From NCBI GenBank assembly GCA_028820935.1, contig JAPPHZ010000032.1, positions 24,405-88,404 of the forward strand: a stretch of DNA of 64,000 bases. The letters run 5' to 3'. Of the stretch, positions 1 through 8,531 are shown one piece after another (position 1 is the stretch's first letter; each line of letters begins with the position of its first letter). Position numbers and translations under genes: made by a program. This DNA is from a bacterium. Lineage in GTDB: Bacteria; Actinomycetota; Acidimicrobiia; Spongiisociales; Spongiisociaceae. The notes beneath the pieces were generated by a model. It did no database searches. It was not told where the DNA came from and worked only from the letters and a program-made list of their open reading frames with translations.

Positions 1-515
1 GTAAGTATCACGAACCCGACCAGCAGCAGGTAGGGGATCGTCGCCACGGCGAACAGCCCTTCCGTGCCCACCACCTCGGACGGGGCCAGGTCGAGATCCA
101 TGGTCAGGAAACGCAGCGTGCCCTCAGATGCCGCCACCAGCAGGCTCGAGTCCGCCGGCAGGCTGTTGGCCGGATTCCGCAGCACCTGGAACAGCGCGAA
201 CCAGACCGGCATCTGCACCAGCAAGGGAAGAACGCAACCGAACGGGCTTACACCTCGCTCCCGGTAGAGCTCCATGACCTTCTGGTTCATGGTCTCCTGG
301 TCGCCCTTGAACTCGCGGCGGATCCGCTCCATCTCCGGTTGGATCTCCTGCATCGCCCGGGTCGACCGGACCTGCTTGAGGGTGAGCGGGAACACCAACA
401 GGTTGACAACGATGGTAAGGCATATGATGGCGAATCCATAGTTGGGAACAAGGTCGAAGAAGAAGGAAAGGATATTGCCGAGAATGGCCTGCAGGCCGTT
501 CCAAATCTCGCTCAC
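1..515 (-). CDS. yidC: Membrane protein insertase YidC/Oxa1 family (3' end outside window)
   Basis: Inserts and folds proteins in the cytoplasmic membrane, with or without SecYEG. The reading frame starts at a GTG (513-515) and gives VSEIWNGLQAILGN, then membrane segments and the family core FPLTLKQVRSTRAM, a charged coiled loop (EMERIRREFKGDQETMNQ), and the conserved PFGCVLPLLVQMPVWFALF segment. The C-terminal part lies beyond base 1. The GTG overlaps the yidD stop by four bases (GTGA), which supports this start and suggests translational coupling. It is the last visible gene of the leftward rpmH-rnpA-yidD-yidC operon, the usual order next to a bacterial origin. The short N-terminus without a large periplasmic domain fits the Gram-positive/actinobacterial form. 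Confidence 0.93.
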   Translation of the reverse strand, partial: MSEIWNGLQAILGNILSFFFDLVPNYGFAIICLTIVVNLLVFPLTLKQVRSTRAMQEIQPEMERIRREFKGDQETMNQKVMELYRERGVSPFGCVLPLLVQMPVWFALFQVLRNPANSLPADSSLLVAASEGTLRFLTMDLDLAPSEVVGTEGLFAVATIPYLLLVGFVIL

Positions 516-736
516 GGGCTGACCGCCCTTCTGTCAGGAACCGGGTCGTACCCTCCGGGCGACCACGGGTGGCATCGGCCGAGGCGCTTGAGCCCCATCC
601 AGGCACCCCGCCGGAACCCGTGCTCGCCCAACGCCTCGTAGGTGTAGCGGGAGCAGGAGGGGAGGAACCGGCATGAACTCGGGATCATCGGCCCGATGGT
701 GTGTTGCCACACGCGGATGAGGCCCTGACCGGCCAT
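512..736 (-). CDS. yidD: Membrane protein insertion efficiency factor YidD
   Basis: Small (74 aa) membrane-associated protein thought to assist YidC-dependent insertion. The family signature is plain: GLIRVWQHTIGPMIP, then CRFLPSCSRYTYEALGEHG with the paired cysteines, then LGRCHPWSPGGYDPVP. I chose the internal ATG at 734-736 because it gives MAGQGLIRVWQ, the usual YidD N-terminus; a longer frame to 829 would overlap rnpA and adds unconserved residues. The gene follows rnpA by about 40 bases and overlaps yidC by four. Confidence 0.92.
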   Translation of the reverse strand: MAGQGLIRVWQHTIGPMIPSSCRFLPSCSRYTYEALGEHGFRRGAWMGLKRLGRCHPWSPGGYDPVPDRRAVSP

Positions 737-777
737 GGCCGGCAGCCTGAGCGCCGCGCCCGCCGGCCTCGACAGCC

Positions 778-1176
778 TCACCTTGCCCTCGCTCGGGGGA
801 GGGTCGACGAGACTGCGTCTCGAATCCACTTGCGTAGCTCTTGGAAGGGGGCCGTGGCCACTGCGGGCGTGGCGATGAGCACGTAGTCGGTCGCCTCCGC
901 GAGCGTTACCTCGCGCAACGCCGCCCGAAGGCGTCGCTTCGCCCGGTTGCGCACTACCGCGCCGCCCACCCGGCGGCCCACCACCAGACCGATCCTCGGC
1001 AGACCGCCGTCACGCCGCCGGGCAACCACGGTGATGCCACCCCGCCTGACGCGACGGCCATGCCGCAGCACCGCGTTGAACTCCACGGTGCCGCTCAGGC
1101 GCCGGATCCCGCCCCTGGATTCCGGAGAGGACGATCCGGCGGATGCGGCGGAAGCCGTACTCGGCGCGGTCGTCAT
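778..1176 (-). CDS. rnpA: Ribonuclease P protein component
   Basis: Protein subunit of RNase P, which matures tRNA 5' ends. The 132-aa product carries the family RNR motif VVRNRAKRRLRAALRE near residue 80, preceded by RIGLVVGRRVGGAV. The ATG at 1174-1176 has a good ribosome binding site (GGAGAAG, seven bases upstream); the frame can be extended upstream but the extension looks non-coding. The N-terminal 20 residues are Ser/Ala-rich and unconserved. It sits between rpmH and yidD in the standard operon. Confidence 0.93.
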   Translation of the reverse strand: MTTAPSTASAASAGSSSPESRGGIRRLSGTVEFNAVLRHGRRVRRGGITVVARRRDGGLPRIGLVVGRRVGGAVVRNRAKRRLRAALREVTLAEATDYVLIATPAVATAPFQELRKWIRDAVSSTLPRARAR

Positions 1177-1307
1177 CGTGCGTCTTCTCCTCTGCCTACA
1201 GGCCTTCGCGGTCGGTGTGCCACCCTTGCGGGCTGTACCCAAGGAATGCGTTGGACAGGGCGGCTCCCCCGGCTACCCACTCGTGTCGCGGCGGATCGTC
1301 TACCTGC

Positions 1308-1442
1308 TCAGGCCGAAAGCCGTTGGCGGCCCTTCTGGCGCCGTCTGTTCAGAATGGCGCGGCCCTGGCGCGTTCGGATGCGATGCCGGAACCCGTGCTT
1401 GCGCTTTCTGCGGCGATTGTTGGGTTGGTACGTGCGCTTCAT
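1308..1442 (-). CDS. rpmH: 50S ribosomal protein L34
   Basis: A 44-aa basic protein of the large ribosomal subunit, nearly textbook L34: it opens [19 protein letters not shown] and ends [11 protein letters not shown]. The ATG at 1440-1442 is preceded by AAGGGA at seven bases. First gene of the leftward rpmH-rnpA-yidD-yidC operon, with a promoter candidate about 100 bases upstream. Confidence 0.97.
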   Translation of the reverse strand: MKRTYQPNNRRRKRKHGFRHRIRTRQGRAILNRRRQKGRQRLSA

Positions 1443-1544
1443 TCGGGGTCCCTTGTCGGACAACCCGGGTACGGTGCCCGGTGCGGGGGATACGGCGTGC
1501 CCGGCCACGGCCGCGGCCTGCCGACACTTCCTTGAGGTCCCGCA

Positions 1545-1573
1545 AGATTACGGACATCCGGCCTGTTTTGCAA
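1545..1573 (-). promoter_or_regulatory. Candidate sigma70-type promoter of the rpmH operon
   Basis: On the minus strand, TTGCAA (1573-1568) and TAATCT (1550-1545) are separated by exactly 17 bases and point at rpmH, giving a leader of roughly 95 bases. Based on spacing and sequence only. Confidence 0.55.
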
Positions 1574-1946
1574 AGATCGCCCGGTTGCGAAGCGGAACCG
1601 GGCGCGGCAGGCGCCTTGCGCGTGGTCCATCCTGCCCACAAGAGAACGCGAAACTTTTTGCACAGAACGCCAAAATCTCTCCCGGTGGACCTCCTCACGC
1701 CTGTCAGCACTTCCCCTTACCGCCTGAAATGGTGTTATGGCGCGCGCCACCCTGTCTCCCCGCCTTCCGTGGTTGGATTTCCGCCCGTGCACCGGCGTTG
1801 GCACAGACGTAGGATGACCACCGGTCGGGCTCACTCGGTCCCACATCCCCAGGGGGCTTCCGCGTGCAGCGACTGGAGTCCGGCCGCCAGAGCAAGTGGA
1901 GTACTGCCGGGCGCGGGATGGAGTGGCGTGGCCAGCCCGTGCTTTG

Positions 1947-1978
1947 TTATCCACAACTGTGGACAGTGCTGTGGGTAA
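1947..1978. promoter_or_regulatory. Cluster of three DnaA-box-like sites upstream of dnaA
   Basis: TTATCCACA (1947-1955, plus strand) matches the 9-mer consensus perfectly; 1958-1966 and 1970-1978 are minus-strand variants with one mismatch each (CTGTCCACA, against the TTGTCCACA form, and TTACCCACA). The cluster ends 35 bases before the dnaA start codon, so it can serve both origin function and dnaA autorepression. Confidence 0.7.
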
Positions 1979-2013
1979 CTGCACCCGCAGAGCCCGCCGG
2001 GAGGAGGAAATAC

Positions 2014-3390
2014 TTGTCTAAGCCCGAACTCGCGCAGCATGATCCCGACTTCTCCTCCGCGTTGCGGACCCGGGTTGGGCCGGAGGGCTGGAAGAAGTGG
2101 TTCTCCTCCGTACGCCACGAAGTCGTCGAGGAGACCCTCTACCTGGTGGCGCCGTCCGACTTCCACATCCGGTGGCTCCGCAACAATTACCAGACCACGA
2201 TCGACGAGGTAGCGGCATCCACGTACGGCCCGCAGACCGCGATCGAATACCTCGTCTCCGATCGGCCGGACCTCGGCGTAGAGCCGAACCCGGCGCCTGA
2301 TCCGGCCGGCGAGCCGGTAGCCGAGGAAGCCCCGCTAACCCGCCCCGACCGGGCGCCGGTCCACGCTCCCAAGTTCCTCAGCAAATACGTCTTCGACACA
2401 TTCGTCGCAGGCCAGTCCAACCAACTCGCCCTGGCGGCGGCCAAGCGGGTCTCCGAAGGCCCTGGCCAGAACTACAACCCGCTGTTCATCTACGGCGGGG
2501 CAGGCCTCGGCAAGACCCACCTCCTCCACGCCATCGGTCACTACATCCGGGCCAGCCGGCCCTCCGCGACCGTCCGCTACATGACCTCCGAGAACTTCTT
2601 CAACGAGTTCGTGGACGGCATCCGGACCAAGCGCATGGATTCCTTCAAGCATCGTTACCGGACCGTCGACGTGCTCCTACTCGACGACATCCAGTTCTTC
2701 GAGGGCAAGGAACAGGTCCTCGAGGAGGTGTTCCACACCTTCAACACCCTCCACGAGCTCGACCACCAGATGGTCCTGTCCTGCGACCGCCCTCCCAAGG
2801 ACCTGGGTATCGAGGACCGGCTCCGCTCCCGCTTCCAGTGGGGCCTCCTCACCGATATCGGACCACCCGACCTCGAGACGCGCCTGGCCATCCTGCGCCG
2901 CAATGCCCGGGAGTACGCGTCCGCGACCGTGCCGGACGAGGTTCTCGACTTCATCGCCCGCCACGTCACCGACAACATCCGGGAGCTCGAGGGCGCCCTT
3001 ACCCGGGTTACCGCCTCCGCCGCTCTCACCGAGCAGCAGATCTCGGTCGACCTGGCCCGCTCGGAACTGCGCGGTCTGATACCCGACCCGGCAACCACCC
3101 CGCCGACCGGCACCGAGATCCTCGAAGTCACGGCCGCCACATACGGCCACGCCCTCGCCGACCTCCAGGGGCCCAGCCGCGTCCAACCCCTCGCCACCCA
3201 TCGCCAGGTGGCCATGTACCTCTGCCGGGAACTCACCGACCTGTCGCTTCCCAAGATCGGCAAGGTCCTCGGCGGCCGCGACCACACCACCGTCATGCAC
3301 GGCATCAACAAGATCAAGAAGACACTCACCAAGGATCCGGAGCTGGCGCGCCAGGTCTCGCACCTGTCCGGAATCCTGTGGAAAAGATGA
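2014..3390 (+). CDS. dnaA: Chromosomal replication initiator protein DnaA
   Basis: AAA+ ATPase that binds DnaA boxes and melts the origin; 458 aa with this start. Domain I (KPELAQHDPDFSSALRTR... WFSSV) is followed by a short linker, the Walker A GGAGLGKTHLL (Lys167), Walker B VLLLDDIQFF, the sensor/arginine region LRSRFQWGL, and the C-terminal DNA-binding signature GGRDHTTVMHGINKIKK. I chose the TTG at 2014-2016 because GAGGAGGAAA lies three bases before it; an upstream in-frame start at 1864 would run through the DnaA boxes. First gene of the rightward origin operon. Confidence 0.96.
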   Translation: MSKPELAQHDPDFSSALRTRVGPEGWKKWFSSVRHEVVEETLYLVAPSDFHIRWLRNNYQTTIDEVAASTYGPQTAIEYLVSDRPDLGVEPNPAPDPAGEPVAEEAPLTRPDRAPVHAPKFLSKYVFDTFVAGQSNQLALAAAKRVSEGPGQNYNPLFIYGGAGLGKTHLLHAIGHYIRASRPSATVRYMTSENFFNEFVDGIRTKRMDSFKHRYRTVDVLLLDDIQFFEGKEQVLEEVFHTFNTLHELDHQMVLSCDRPPKDLGIEDRLRSRFQWGLLTDIGPPDLETRLAILRRNAREYASATVPDEVLDFIARHVTDNIRELEGALTRVTASAALTEQQISVDLARSELRGLIPDPATTPPTGTEILEVTAATYGHALADLQGPSRVQPLATHRQVAMYLCRELTDLSLPKIGKVLGGRDHTTVMHGINKIKKTLTKDPELARQVSHLSGILWKR

Positions 3391-3686
3391 GGGTCTTCCC
3401 CAGCCGTTCGCTCCTGCCGATCCGGCCTGGGTATAACGTCGCGGACAATCCCCCGATCACCTGACCGGCCCGGCCCGATCATGAGCAGTCACCCATCAAC
3501 GACGCCAGCGCTACGAGGTCGACCGGCTGACCTGGGGTATCAGCCGCCGCGGTCGGTCCGACGCGTGACTTCCCCGGCCGACGCAGCCAGGCCCGGACGG
3601 ACATCTATCCACATTCCACAGGGCCTACTACCACGACTGGTAGAGAATTCAAGAAACTAGTAGTCGAGAGCGGGAAGGATCTAGCA
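3391..3686. other. dnaA-dnaN spacer with DnaA-box-like sites
   Basis: A 296-base non-coding spacer. DnaA-box-like sequences flank or lie in it: TTTTCCACA on the minus strand at 3377-3385 (overlapping the end of dnaA) and CTATCCACA at 3605-3613, followed by ATTCCACAG. A small inverted repeat, CTACCA/TGGTAG with a 4-base loop, lies at 3628-3643. In mycobacteria and streptomycetes oriC is in this spacer, so it may share origin function with the region upstream of dnaA. Confidence 0.45.
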
Positions 3687-4772
3687 GTGCATATCCGAGC
3701 TGATCGGGATGATCTGGCCGAGGCATTCGGTCGCGCGAACCGTGGCGCTGGAGTCAGGACGGCCCTGCCGGCCCTCCAGAGCGTTCGTTGCCAAGCCGAA
3801 GCCGGACAACTGGAAATCACCGGGAGCGATACGGAGGTCACGATCCGGACCTCCGTGAAGGTGGAGGTCATGGAGGCGGGCGCCGTTCTCGTCCCGGGCC
3901 GCACGATGACCGACGCCATCCGGAGAATGCCGGAGGGAGCGGTTTCCATCCGGTCCGAGGAGGGGGCGGTGGAGCTGTCCGGCAACGGGCCGACCTTCAC
4001 AATCCGGGTGCTATCGCTGGAGGACTACCCGAAGCTGCCCGAGCCCGACCTGACCGGAGCTATCGAGATGGACGGGAACCAACTGGTGGAGGCGCTCTCT
4101 CAGGTGCTGGTGGCCGCCTCGAACGATGCGTCGCGGCCGATCCTGACCGGTCTCCTGATGGAGAACTACGAGGAGGGCCTGCGGCTGGTGGCGACCGACA
4201 GCTACCGCCTGGCGATCCGGAACCTTCCGGGGCTCGAGGTGCGGGAGGGGGCGCTGATACCCGCACGAGGCCTGAAGGAGTTGGCCCGCACCGTGGCCGC
4301 CGAGCAGGTCAAGGTCGCGGTCCGCGAGCGGGAGGCCGTGTTCGCCTCGGAACGGGGTTCGTTGAGCATCCGCCTGATCGAAGGCACTTTCCCGAACTAC
4401 CGGCAGCTGCTCCCGGACGACTACCCGGCCGCGGTGGAGTTCGACAAGGATCGGCTGCTGGAGGCGGTGGGACGCGCCGCCGTGGTCGCGGATGAGCATG
4501 TGCCGGTGCGGTTGAAGATCACCCCTGACGCGGTCGAGATGTCCGTGAGCCGTAGCGACCTGGGTGGAGAGGTCGAGATGCTCGAAGCCACCGTGAGTGG
4601 CGAGTTGGACGAGCTGACTATCGCCTTCAATGCGCGGTATCTCCAGGACGGCATCACGGCGGTGCCGGGCCCTCGGATCCGTATGGAGGTGAAGGACAGC
4701 AACCGTCCCAGCATCATCCGGGCGGACGGGAGCCAGAGCTTCCGCTACCTGTTGATGCCCGTGCGCGTCTGA
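3687..4772 (+). CDS. dnaN: DNA polymerase III beta sliding clamp
   Basis: Ring-shaped processivity clamp of the replicase, 361 aa, the family's usual length. It shows the three-fold clamp architecture: domain 1 opens MHIRADRDDLAEAFGRANRG, the middle holds NDASRPILTGLLMENYEEG followed by VATDSYRLA, and the C-terminus is SFRYLLMPVRV, the conserved end close to the peptide-binding pocket. It starts at GTG 3687 with GGAAGGAT six bases upstream. It follows dnaA and precedes recF, the standard order. Confidence 0.95.
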   Translation: MHIRADRDDLAEAFGRANRGAGVRTALPALQSVRCQAEAGQLEITGSDTEVTIRTSVKVEVMEAGAVLVPGRTMTDAIRRMPEGAVSIRSEEGAVELSGNGPTFTIRVLSLEDYPKLPEPDLTGAIEMDGNQLVEALSQVLVAASNDASRPILTGLLMENYEEGLRLVATDSYRLAIRNLPGLEVREGALIPARGLKELARTVAAEQVKVAVREREAVFASERGSLSIRLIEGTFPNYRQLLPDDYPAAVEFDKDRLLEAVGRAAVVADEHVPVRLKITPDAVEMSVSRSDLGGEVEMLEATVSGELDELTIAFNARYLQDGITAVPGPRIRMEVKDSNRPSIIRADGSQSFRYLLMPVRV

Positions 4773-4905
4773 CGGCGCCGTGGCTCGAGGAGGGTACTGA
4801 AAAGTGTCCCGGTAGCCCGATGGCCGGAGATGAAACCCCAGGTAGAGGTATCGTGGACCAACCAATCCCCGTCTTTTTCAGCACCCTCCCAGGAGGCGCC
4901 AGGGG

Positions 4906-6000
4906 GTGAGGCTTGCCTGGCTGGAGGTGTCCGACTTCCGTAGCTACCGGCGGATCCGATGGGCGCCGGATCCGAGGATCAACGTGGTGGTGGGCCGGAA
5001 CGCGTCCGGCAAGACCAACCTCCTGGAAGCAGTGGGTTACCTGGCGTCCCTGCGGTCGTTCCGGGGGATTCCGGACGCCGCTCTGGTGCGAATGGGCGCG
5101 GAACGGTCGGTCCTCCGGGGAGAGGTGGTCACCCCGGATCGGACCACGCGGATCGAGGTGGAGCTGCCGAAGGCGGGGCGTCGCCGGGCCCAGGTCAACG
5201 GGACCCGGTTGGCGCGCCTGGCGGATCTGGTGGGGGAGGTACGCACGATCACGTTCCTGCCGGACGACCTGGACCTGATCAAGCGGGGGCCCTCCCGCCG
5301 GCGAGGGCTGCTCGACTCGGTGGCGGTCCAACTGTGGCCAGGCGCCTACCGAGACCAGCAGGAATACGAGCGAGCGCTCCGGCAGCGGAACATGCTCCTC
5401 AAGCAGATGGGTCGCCGGACCGATCCGATCACGCTGGAGGTCTGGGACGAGCGGCTGGGCCGGGCGGGCGCGCGGGTCATGGCTCGCCGGCGGGCCGTGG
5501 TGGAAGCCATCGAGGAGCGGGCCGGCGTCGCCTACCGGGCACTGGCGGGCGATGCCACCGGGGTGCGGATCGACTACCGGTCGAAGTGGGGAGCCGCGAC
5601 CGCCTCGGATCGGTCCGGCTGGGAGGAGGCTCTCAGGAAGGCCCTCGGGGAGGCGCGGCCCGCCGATCTCGAGCGCCGGGTCTCGACGGTGGGGCTCCAT
5701 CGGGACGATGTGCGGCTGCTCCTCGACGATCGGGACTCGCGGATCCAGGCCAGCCAGGGCGAGCAGCGCACCCTCACCCTTGCCCTTCGCCTGGCGTCCC
5801 ACCGGGCGGTGGAGCAGTCGGTGGGCCAGCCCCCGTTGCTCCTGCTGGACGACATCTTCTCGGAGCTCGACGAGGAACGCTCGGCGGCGCTGGCCCGGTC
5901 CCTACCGGCCGCCCAGACGTTCATCTCGACGGCTCGGGACGAGGAGGTCCCGCTTCCTGCCGGCCGTCGGTGGCGCCTACGCGACGGAATCCTGGGATGA
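4906..6000 (+). CDS. recF: DNA replication and repair protein RecF
   Basis: SMC-like ATPase that helps load RecA at gapped DNA through RecOR; 364 aa. Walker A is VVGRNASGKTNLLEAVGYL (Lys36), the ABC-type signature region is QASQGEQRTLTLALRLA, and Walker B is PPLLLLDDIFSELDEER near residue 310. It starts with GTG, preceded by AGGAGG about ten bases upstream, and its stop overlaps the next start by four bases (ATGA). Confidence 0.95.
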   Translation: MRLAWLEVSDFRSYRRIRWAPDPRINVVVGRNASGKTNLLEAVGYLASLRSFRGIPDAALVRMGAERSVLRGEVVTPDRTTRIEVELPKAGRRRAQVNGTRLARLADLVGEVRTITFLPDDLDLIKRGPSRRRGLLDSVAVQLWPGAYRDQQEYERALRQRNMLLKQMGRRTDPITLEVWDERLGRAGARVMARRRAVVEAIEERAGVAYRALAGDATGVRIDYRSKWGAATASDRSGWEEALRKALGEARPADLERRVSTVGLHRDDVRLLLDDRDSRIQASQGEQRTLTLALRLASHRAVEQSVGQPPLLLLDDIFSELDEERSAALARSLPAAQTFISTARDEEVPLPAGRRWRLRDGILG

Positions 6001-6440
6001 CGGAACGCTGGTCGCCGGACCAGGTGGAGGAGGCGCTGGAAGCCTTCGACGGAACCGAGTCCCGGGCCCTGCGCGTCCTCTGGGAGATACAGGAACTCGA
6101 GCGGGGCCGTCGGAGGCGGAAGGAGCGCCTGGACGAGGACATGGTGTCCTTCGGAGACATGATCCAGTCCATCCTGGCCGGCCTCGGAGTGGCCGACCTG
6201 GATCGGATCCGGGAGCTCGACGAGCGTTGGGAGGAGGTGGCGGGCCCGCAATGGGGTTCCAATTCCGTCCCGGTCGTGGTACGTAACGGGGAACTGTTGG
6301 TAGAAGCCTCGGATCCGCGCCTGGTCCGCATGCTCCGGCACGACGCCGAGCGGCTCGTGGTCCGTATCGCGGAGCGCTTCGGTAGGTCATTCGTGACCTC
6401 GGTCCGGGTGGTCGGGCCACCGTGGCGCAGGGGGTGGTGA
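5997..6440 (+). CDS. DUF721 (DciA-like) protein
   Basis: 147 aa; DUF721 genes lie between recF and gyrB in many actinobacteria, and the family includes DciA, a loader or partner of the replicative helicase DnaB. The C-terminal half has the DUF721 pattern: RIRELDERWEEVAGPQW, then VPVVVRNGELLVEASDPRLVRML, then an amphipathic tail ERLVVRIAERFG. The N-terminal 60 residues are charged and probably helical. Translationally coupled to recF. Function in this organism is inferred from family and position. Confidence 0.8.
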   Translation: MTERWSPDQVEEALEAFDGTESRALRVLWEIQELERGRRRRKERLDEDMVSFGDMIQSILAGLGVADLDRIRELDERWEEVAGPQWGSNSVPVVVRNGELLVEASDPRLVRMLRHDAERLVVRIAERFGRSFVTSVRVVGPPWRRGW

Positions 6441-6513
6441 GGAGTGAGAGCGCGAATGGTAGTTGCTTTGTCTAAACCCGCAGGTCAGGACCTATTTCTG
6501 AGGGGCGTGAATG

Positions 6514-6542
6514 TTGGCTTTGCGGCCAGGGTCGGGTACAAT
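6514..6542 (+). promoter_or_regulatory. Candidate promoter of gyrB
   Basis: TTGGCT (6514-6519) and TACAAT (6537-6542) with a 17-base spacer lie in the DUF721-gyrB gap, with the -10 element 65 bases before the gyrB start. A supercoiling-responsive gyrase promoter would be expected here, but that cannot be read from sequence. Confidence 0.6.
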
Positions 6543-6607
6543 CCGGTCACGGTGGAAGAGACCCACCGGCCGGCTTGCGCGGCCCTCCGCCCGACCAAGG
6601 ACTGCAT

Positions 6608-8515
6608 GTGACCCTGGACCGACCCTCGAGCTATGGCGCGAGCGATATCAAGGTACTGCCCGGTCTCGAGGCGGTACGCCGCCGGCCCGGCATGTACATC
6701 GGCACGACCGGCCCCCGGGGCCTTCACCACCTGGTCTGGGAGGTGGTGGACAACTCGGTCGACGAGGCCATGGCTGGCTGGGCCGACAACATCGACGTGG
6801 TGCTGGAGGCGGACGGAAGCTGCCGGGTGTCGGATGACGGTCGCGGGATTCCGGTGTTGCGGCATGCCCAGACCCGGAAGTCCGCCCTCACCACGGTCCT
6901 CACCACCCTCCACGCCGGAGGCAAGTTCGAGGAGGGCGCCTACACAGTGTCGGGTGGCCTCCACGGGGTGGGCATATCGGTGGTGAACGCGCTCGCCGCC
7001 CGGTTCGTGGCCGAAGTGGAGCGGGACGGGTTCCGGTGGTCGCAGTCATTCGAGCGCGGCAAGCCGAGTGGGCCGCTGGTGAAGGAGCGCCCGTCCCGCG
7101 AGACCGGTACCACCATCACGTTCTGGCCCGACCCCGAGGTGTTCACCGACACGGTGGACTTCAAGTACGCCACGGTGGCGCAACGGCTCCGGGAACTGGC
7201 CTTCCTCAACAAGGGGCTCCGCGTGCGCCTGACGGACAAACGGAACGGCAGCCGCGCGGAGACCTTCCGCTACAAGGGCGGCCTGCGGGACTTCATCCTC
7301 CACCTCAACAGCCGCCGCGAGGCCCTGCACGGGCGGATCCTCTACCTGGAGGACGAGGCGCCGGAGGCGGAGCTGCAGGTCGCTCTCCAGTGGACCAACT
7401 CGTTCAACGAGAACCTGATCAGCTTTGCCAACAACATCAACACGCACGAGGGCGGCACCCATGAGGAGGGCTTCCGCACCGCCCTCACGAAAGCCGTCAA
7501 CGAGTTCGCCCGCTCCAAGAACCTCCTCAAGGACAAGGATCCCAACCTGACCGGCGAGGACGTGCGGGAAGGCCTGACCGCGGTGGTGTCCGTGAAGGTG
7601 CGCAACCCGCAGTTCGAGGGGCAGACCAAGACCAAGCTCGGCAACACCGAGATCCGTAGCTACGTGCAGAAGTCCCTCAACCGGATGCTGCCGGAGTGGT
7701 TGGAGCGCTACTCGCCGGACGCCCGGCGGATCGTGGACAAGGCTCGCCAGGCGCAGCACGCCCGCGAGGCGGCTCGCAAGGCCCGTGACGTGATACGGCG
7801 CAAGTCGTTGCTCGCCTCCTCCCGGCTGCCCGGCAAGCTGGTGGACTGTTCATCCGGCAATCCCGAGATCGCCGAGTTGTTCATCGTGGAGGGGGATTCG
7901 GCGGCCGGACCGGCGAAGAACGGGCGGGACTCCATGTTCCAGGCGGTGCTTCCCATCCGGGGCAAGATCCTGAACGTGGAGAAGGCCCGGCTGGCAAAGG
8001 CCCTCCACAACAAGGAGATACAGGCCCTGATCACCGCGATCGGCACCGGCATCGGGGAGGACTTCGAGATCGGCAAGGCGCGGTACCACAAGGTCATCCT
8101 TCTCACGGACGCCGACGTGGACGGCGCCCACATCCGGACCCTGCTGCTGACCTTCTTCTTCCGCCACATGCGGCCCCTGATCGAAGCCGGCTACGTGTAC
8201 GTCGCCGTGCCGCCCCTCTACCGGGTCAAGGTCGGGCGGCGGGTCAGCTACCTGGCCGACGATGCCGAGCTGGCGGCCTTCAAGGAGTCGCATCCGAAGG
8301 CCCGGCCCACCCGGTTCAAGGGCCTAGGCGAGATGAACGACTCCGAGCTGGGAGACACCGCTCTCCATCCCGACACCCGGACCCTCGTCCAGGTGGACAT
8401 GGCGGACGCGACAGAGGCCGACCACGTCTTCTCGACCCTGATGGGCGGTGACGTGGCCGCTCGCAAGGAGTTCATCCAGCAGAACGCCGGCGATGTCCGG
8501 TTCCTGGACATCTGA
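6608..8515 (+). CDS. gyrB: DNA gyrase subunit B
   Basis: ATPase subunit of gyrase, 635 aa. The GHKL ATP site is complete: EVVDNSVDEAMAG, DDGRGIPV and GGLHGVGISVVNAL. The transducer region includes QTKTKLGNTEIRSYVQ, and the TOPRIM domain has EGDSAAGPAKNGRD, LPIRGKILNVEKARL and DADVDGAHIRTLLL. The C-terminus QQNAGDVRFLDI is typical. I chose GTG 6608 because AAGGA lies six bases upstream and the product then starts MTLDRPSSYGASDIKVLPGLEAV-like; a frame start at 6575 is possible. The TOPRIM motif has Ala-Gly-Pro where most bacteria have Gly-Gly-Ser. Confidence 0.96.
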   Translation: MTLDRPSSYGASDIKVLPGLEAVRRRPGMYIGTTGPRGLHHLVWEVVDNSVDEAMAGWADNIDVVLEADGSCRVSDDGRGIPVLRHAQTRKSALTTVLTTLHAGGKFEEGAYTVSGGLHGVGISVVNALAARFVAEVERDGFRWSQSFERGKPSGPLVKERPSRETGTTITFWPDPEVFTDTVDFKYATVAQRLRELAFLNKGLRVRLTDKRNGSRAETFRYKGGLRDFILHLNSRREALHGRILYLEDEAPEAELQVALQWTNSFNENLISFANNINTHEGGTHEEGFRTALTKAVNEFARSKNLLKDKDPNLTGEDVREGLTAVVSVKVRNPQFEGQTKTKLGNTEIRSYVQKSLNRMLPEWLERYSPDARRIVDKARQAQHAREAARKARDVIRRKSLLASSRLPGKLVDCSSGNPEIAELFIVEGDSAAGPAKNGRDSMFQAVLPIRGKILNVEKARLAKALHNKEIQALITAIGTGIGEDFEIGKARYHKVILLTDADVDGAHIRTLLLTFFFRHMRPLIEAGYVYVAVPPLYRVKVGRRVSYLADDAELAAFKESHPKARPTRFKGLGEMNDSELGDTALHPDTRTLVQVDMADATEADHVFSTLMGGDVAARKEFIQQNAGDVRFLDI

Positions 8516-8531
8516 GCGGGAGGAACGCAGC

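Larger units (their letters stand above)
1443..2013. other. rpmH-dnaA intergenic region, candidate oriC / dnaA control region
   Basis: This 571-base non-coding stretch separates the divergent rpmH and dnaA operons, the classic position of a chromosomal origin. Near dnaA it holds three DnaA-box-like sites within 32 bases: a perfect TTATCCACA at 1947-1955, CTGTCCACA on the other strand at 1958-1966, and TTACCCACA on the other strand at 1970-1978. The first two face each other around a two-base centre. The rest holds the rpmH promoter candidate and a locally A/T-richer patch near 1650-1690. So few boxes could mean dnaA autoregulation with the main origin in the dnaA-dnaN spacer, as in mycobacteria. 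Confidence 0.6.

Noticed and set aside
1864..2013. Longer dnaA N-terminus starting at 1864
   Set aside because: The extension would be translated through the DnaA boxes and has no DnaA similarity, while TTG 2014 has an excellent Shine-Dalgarno.
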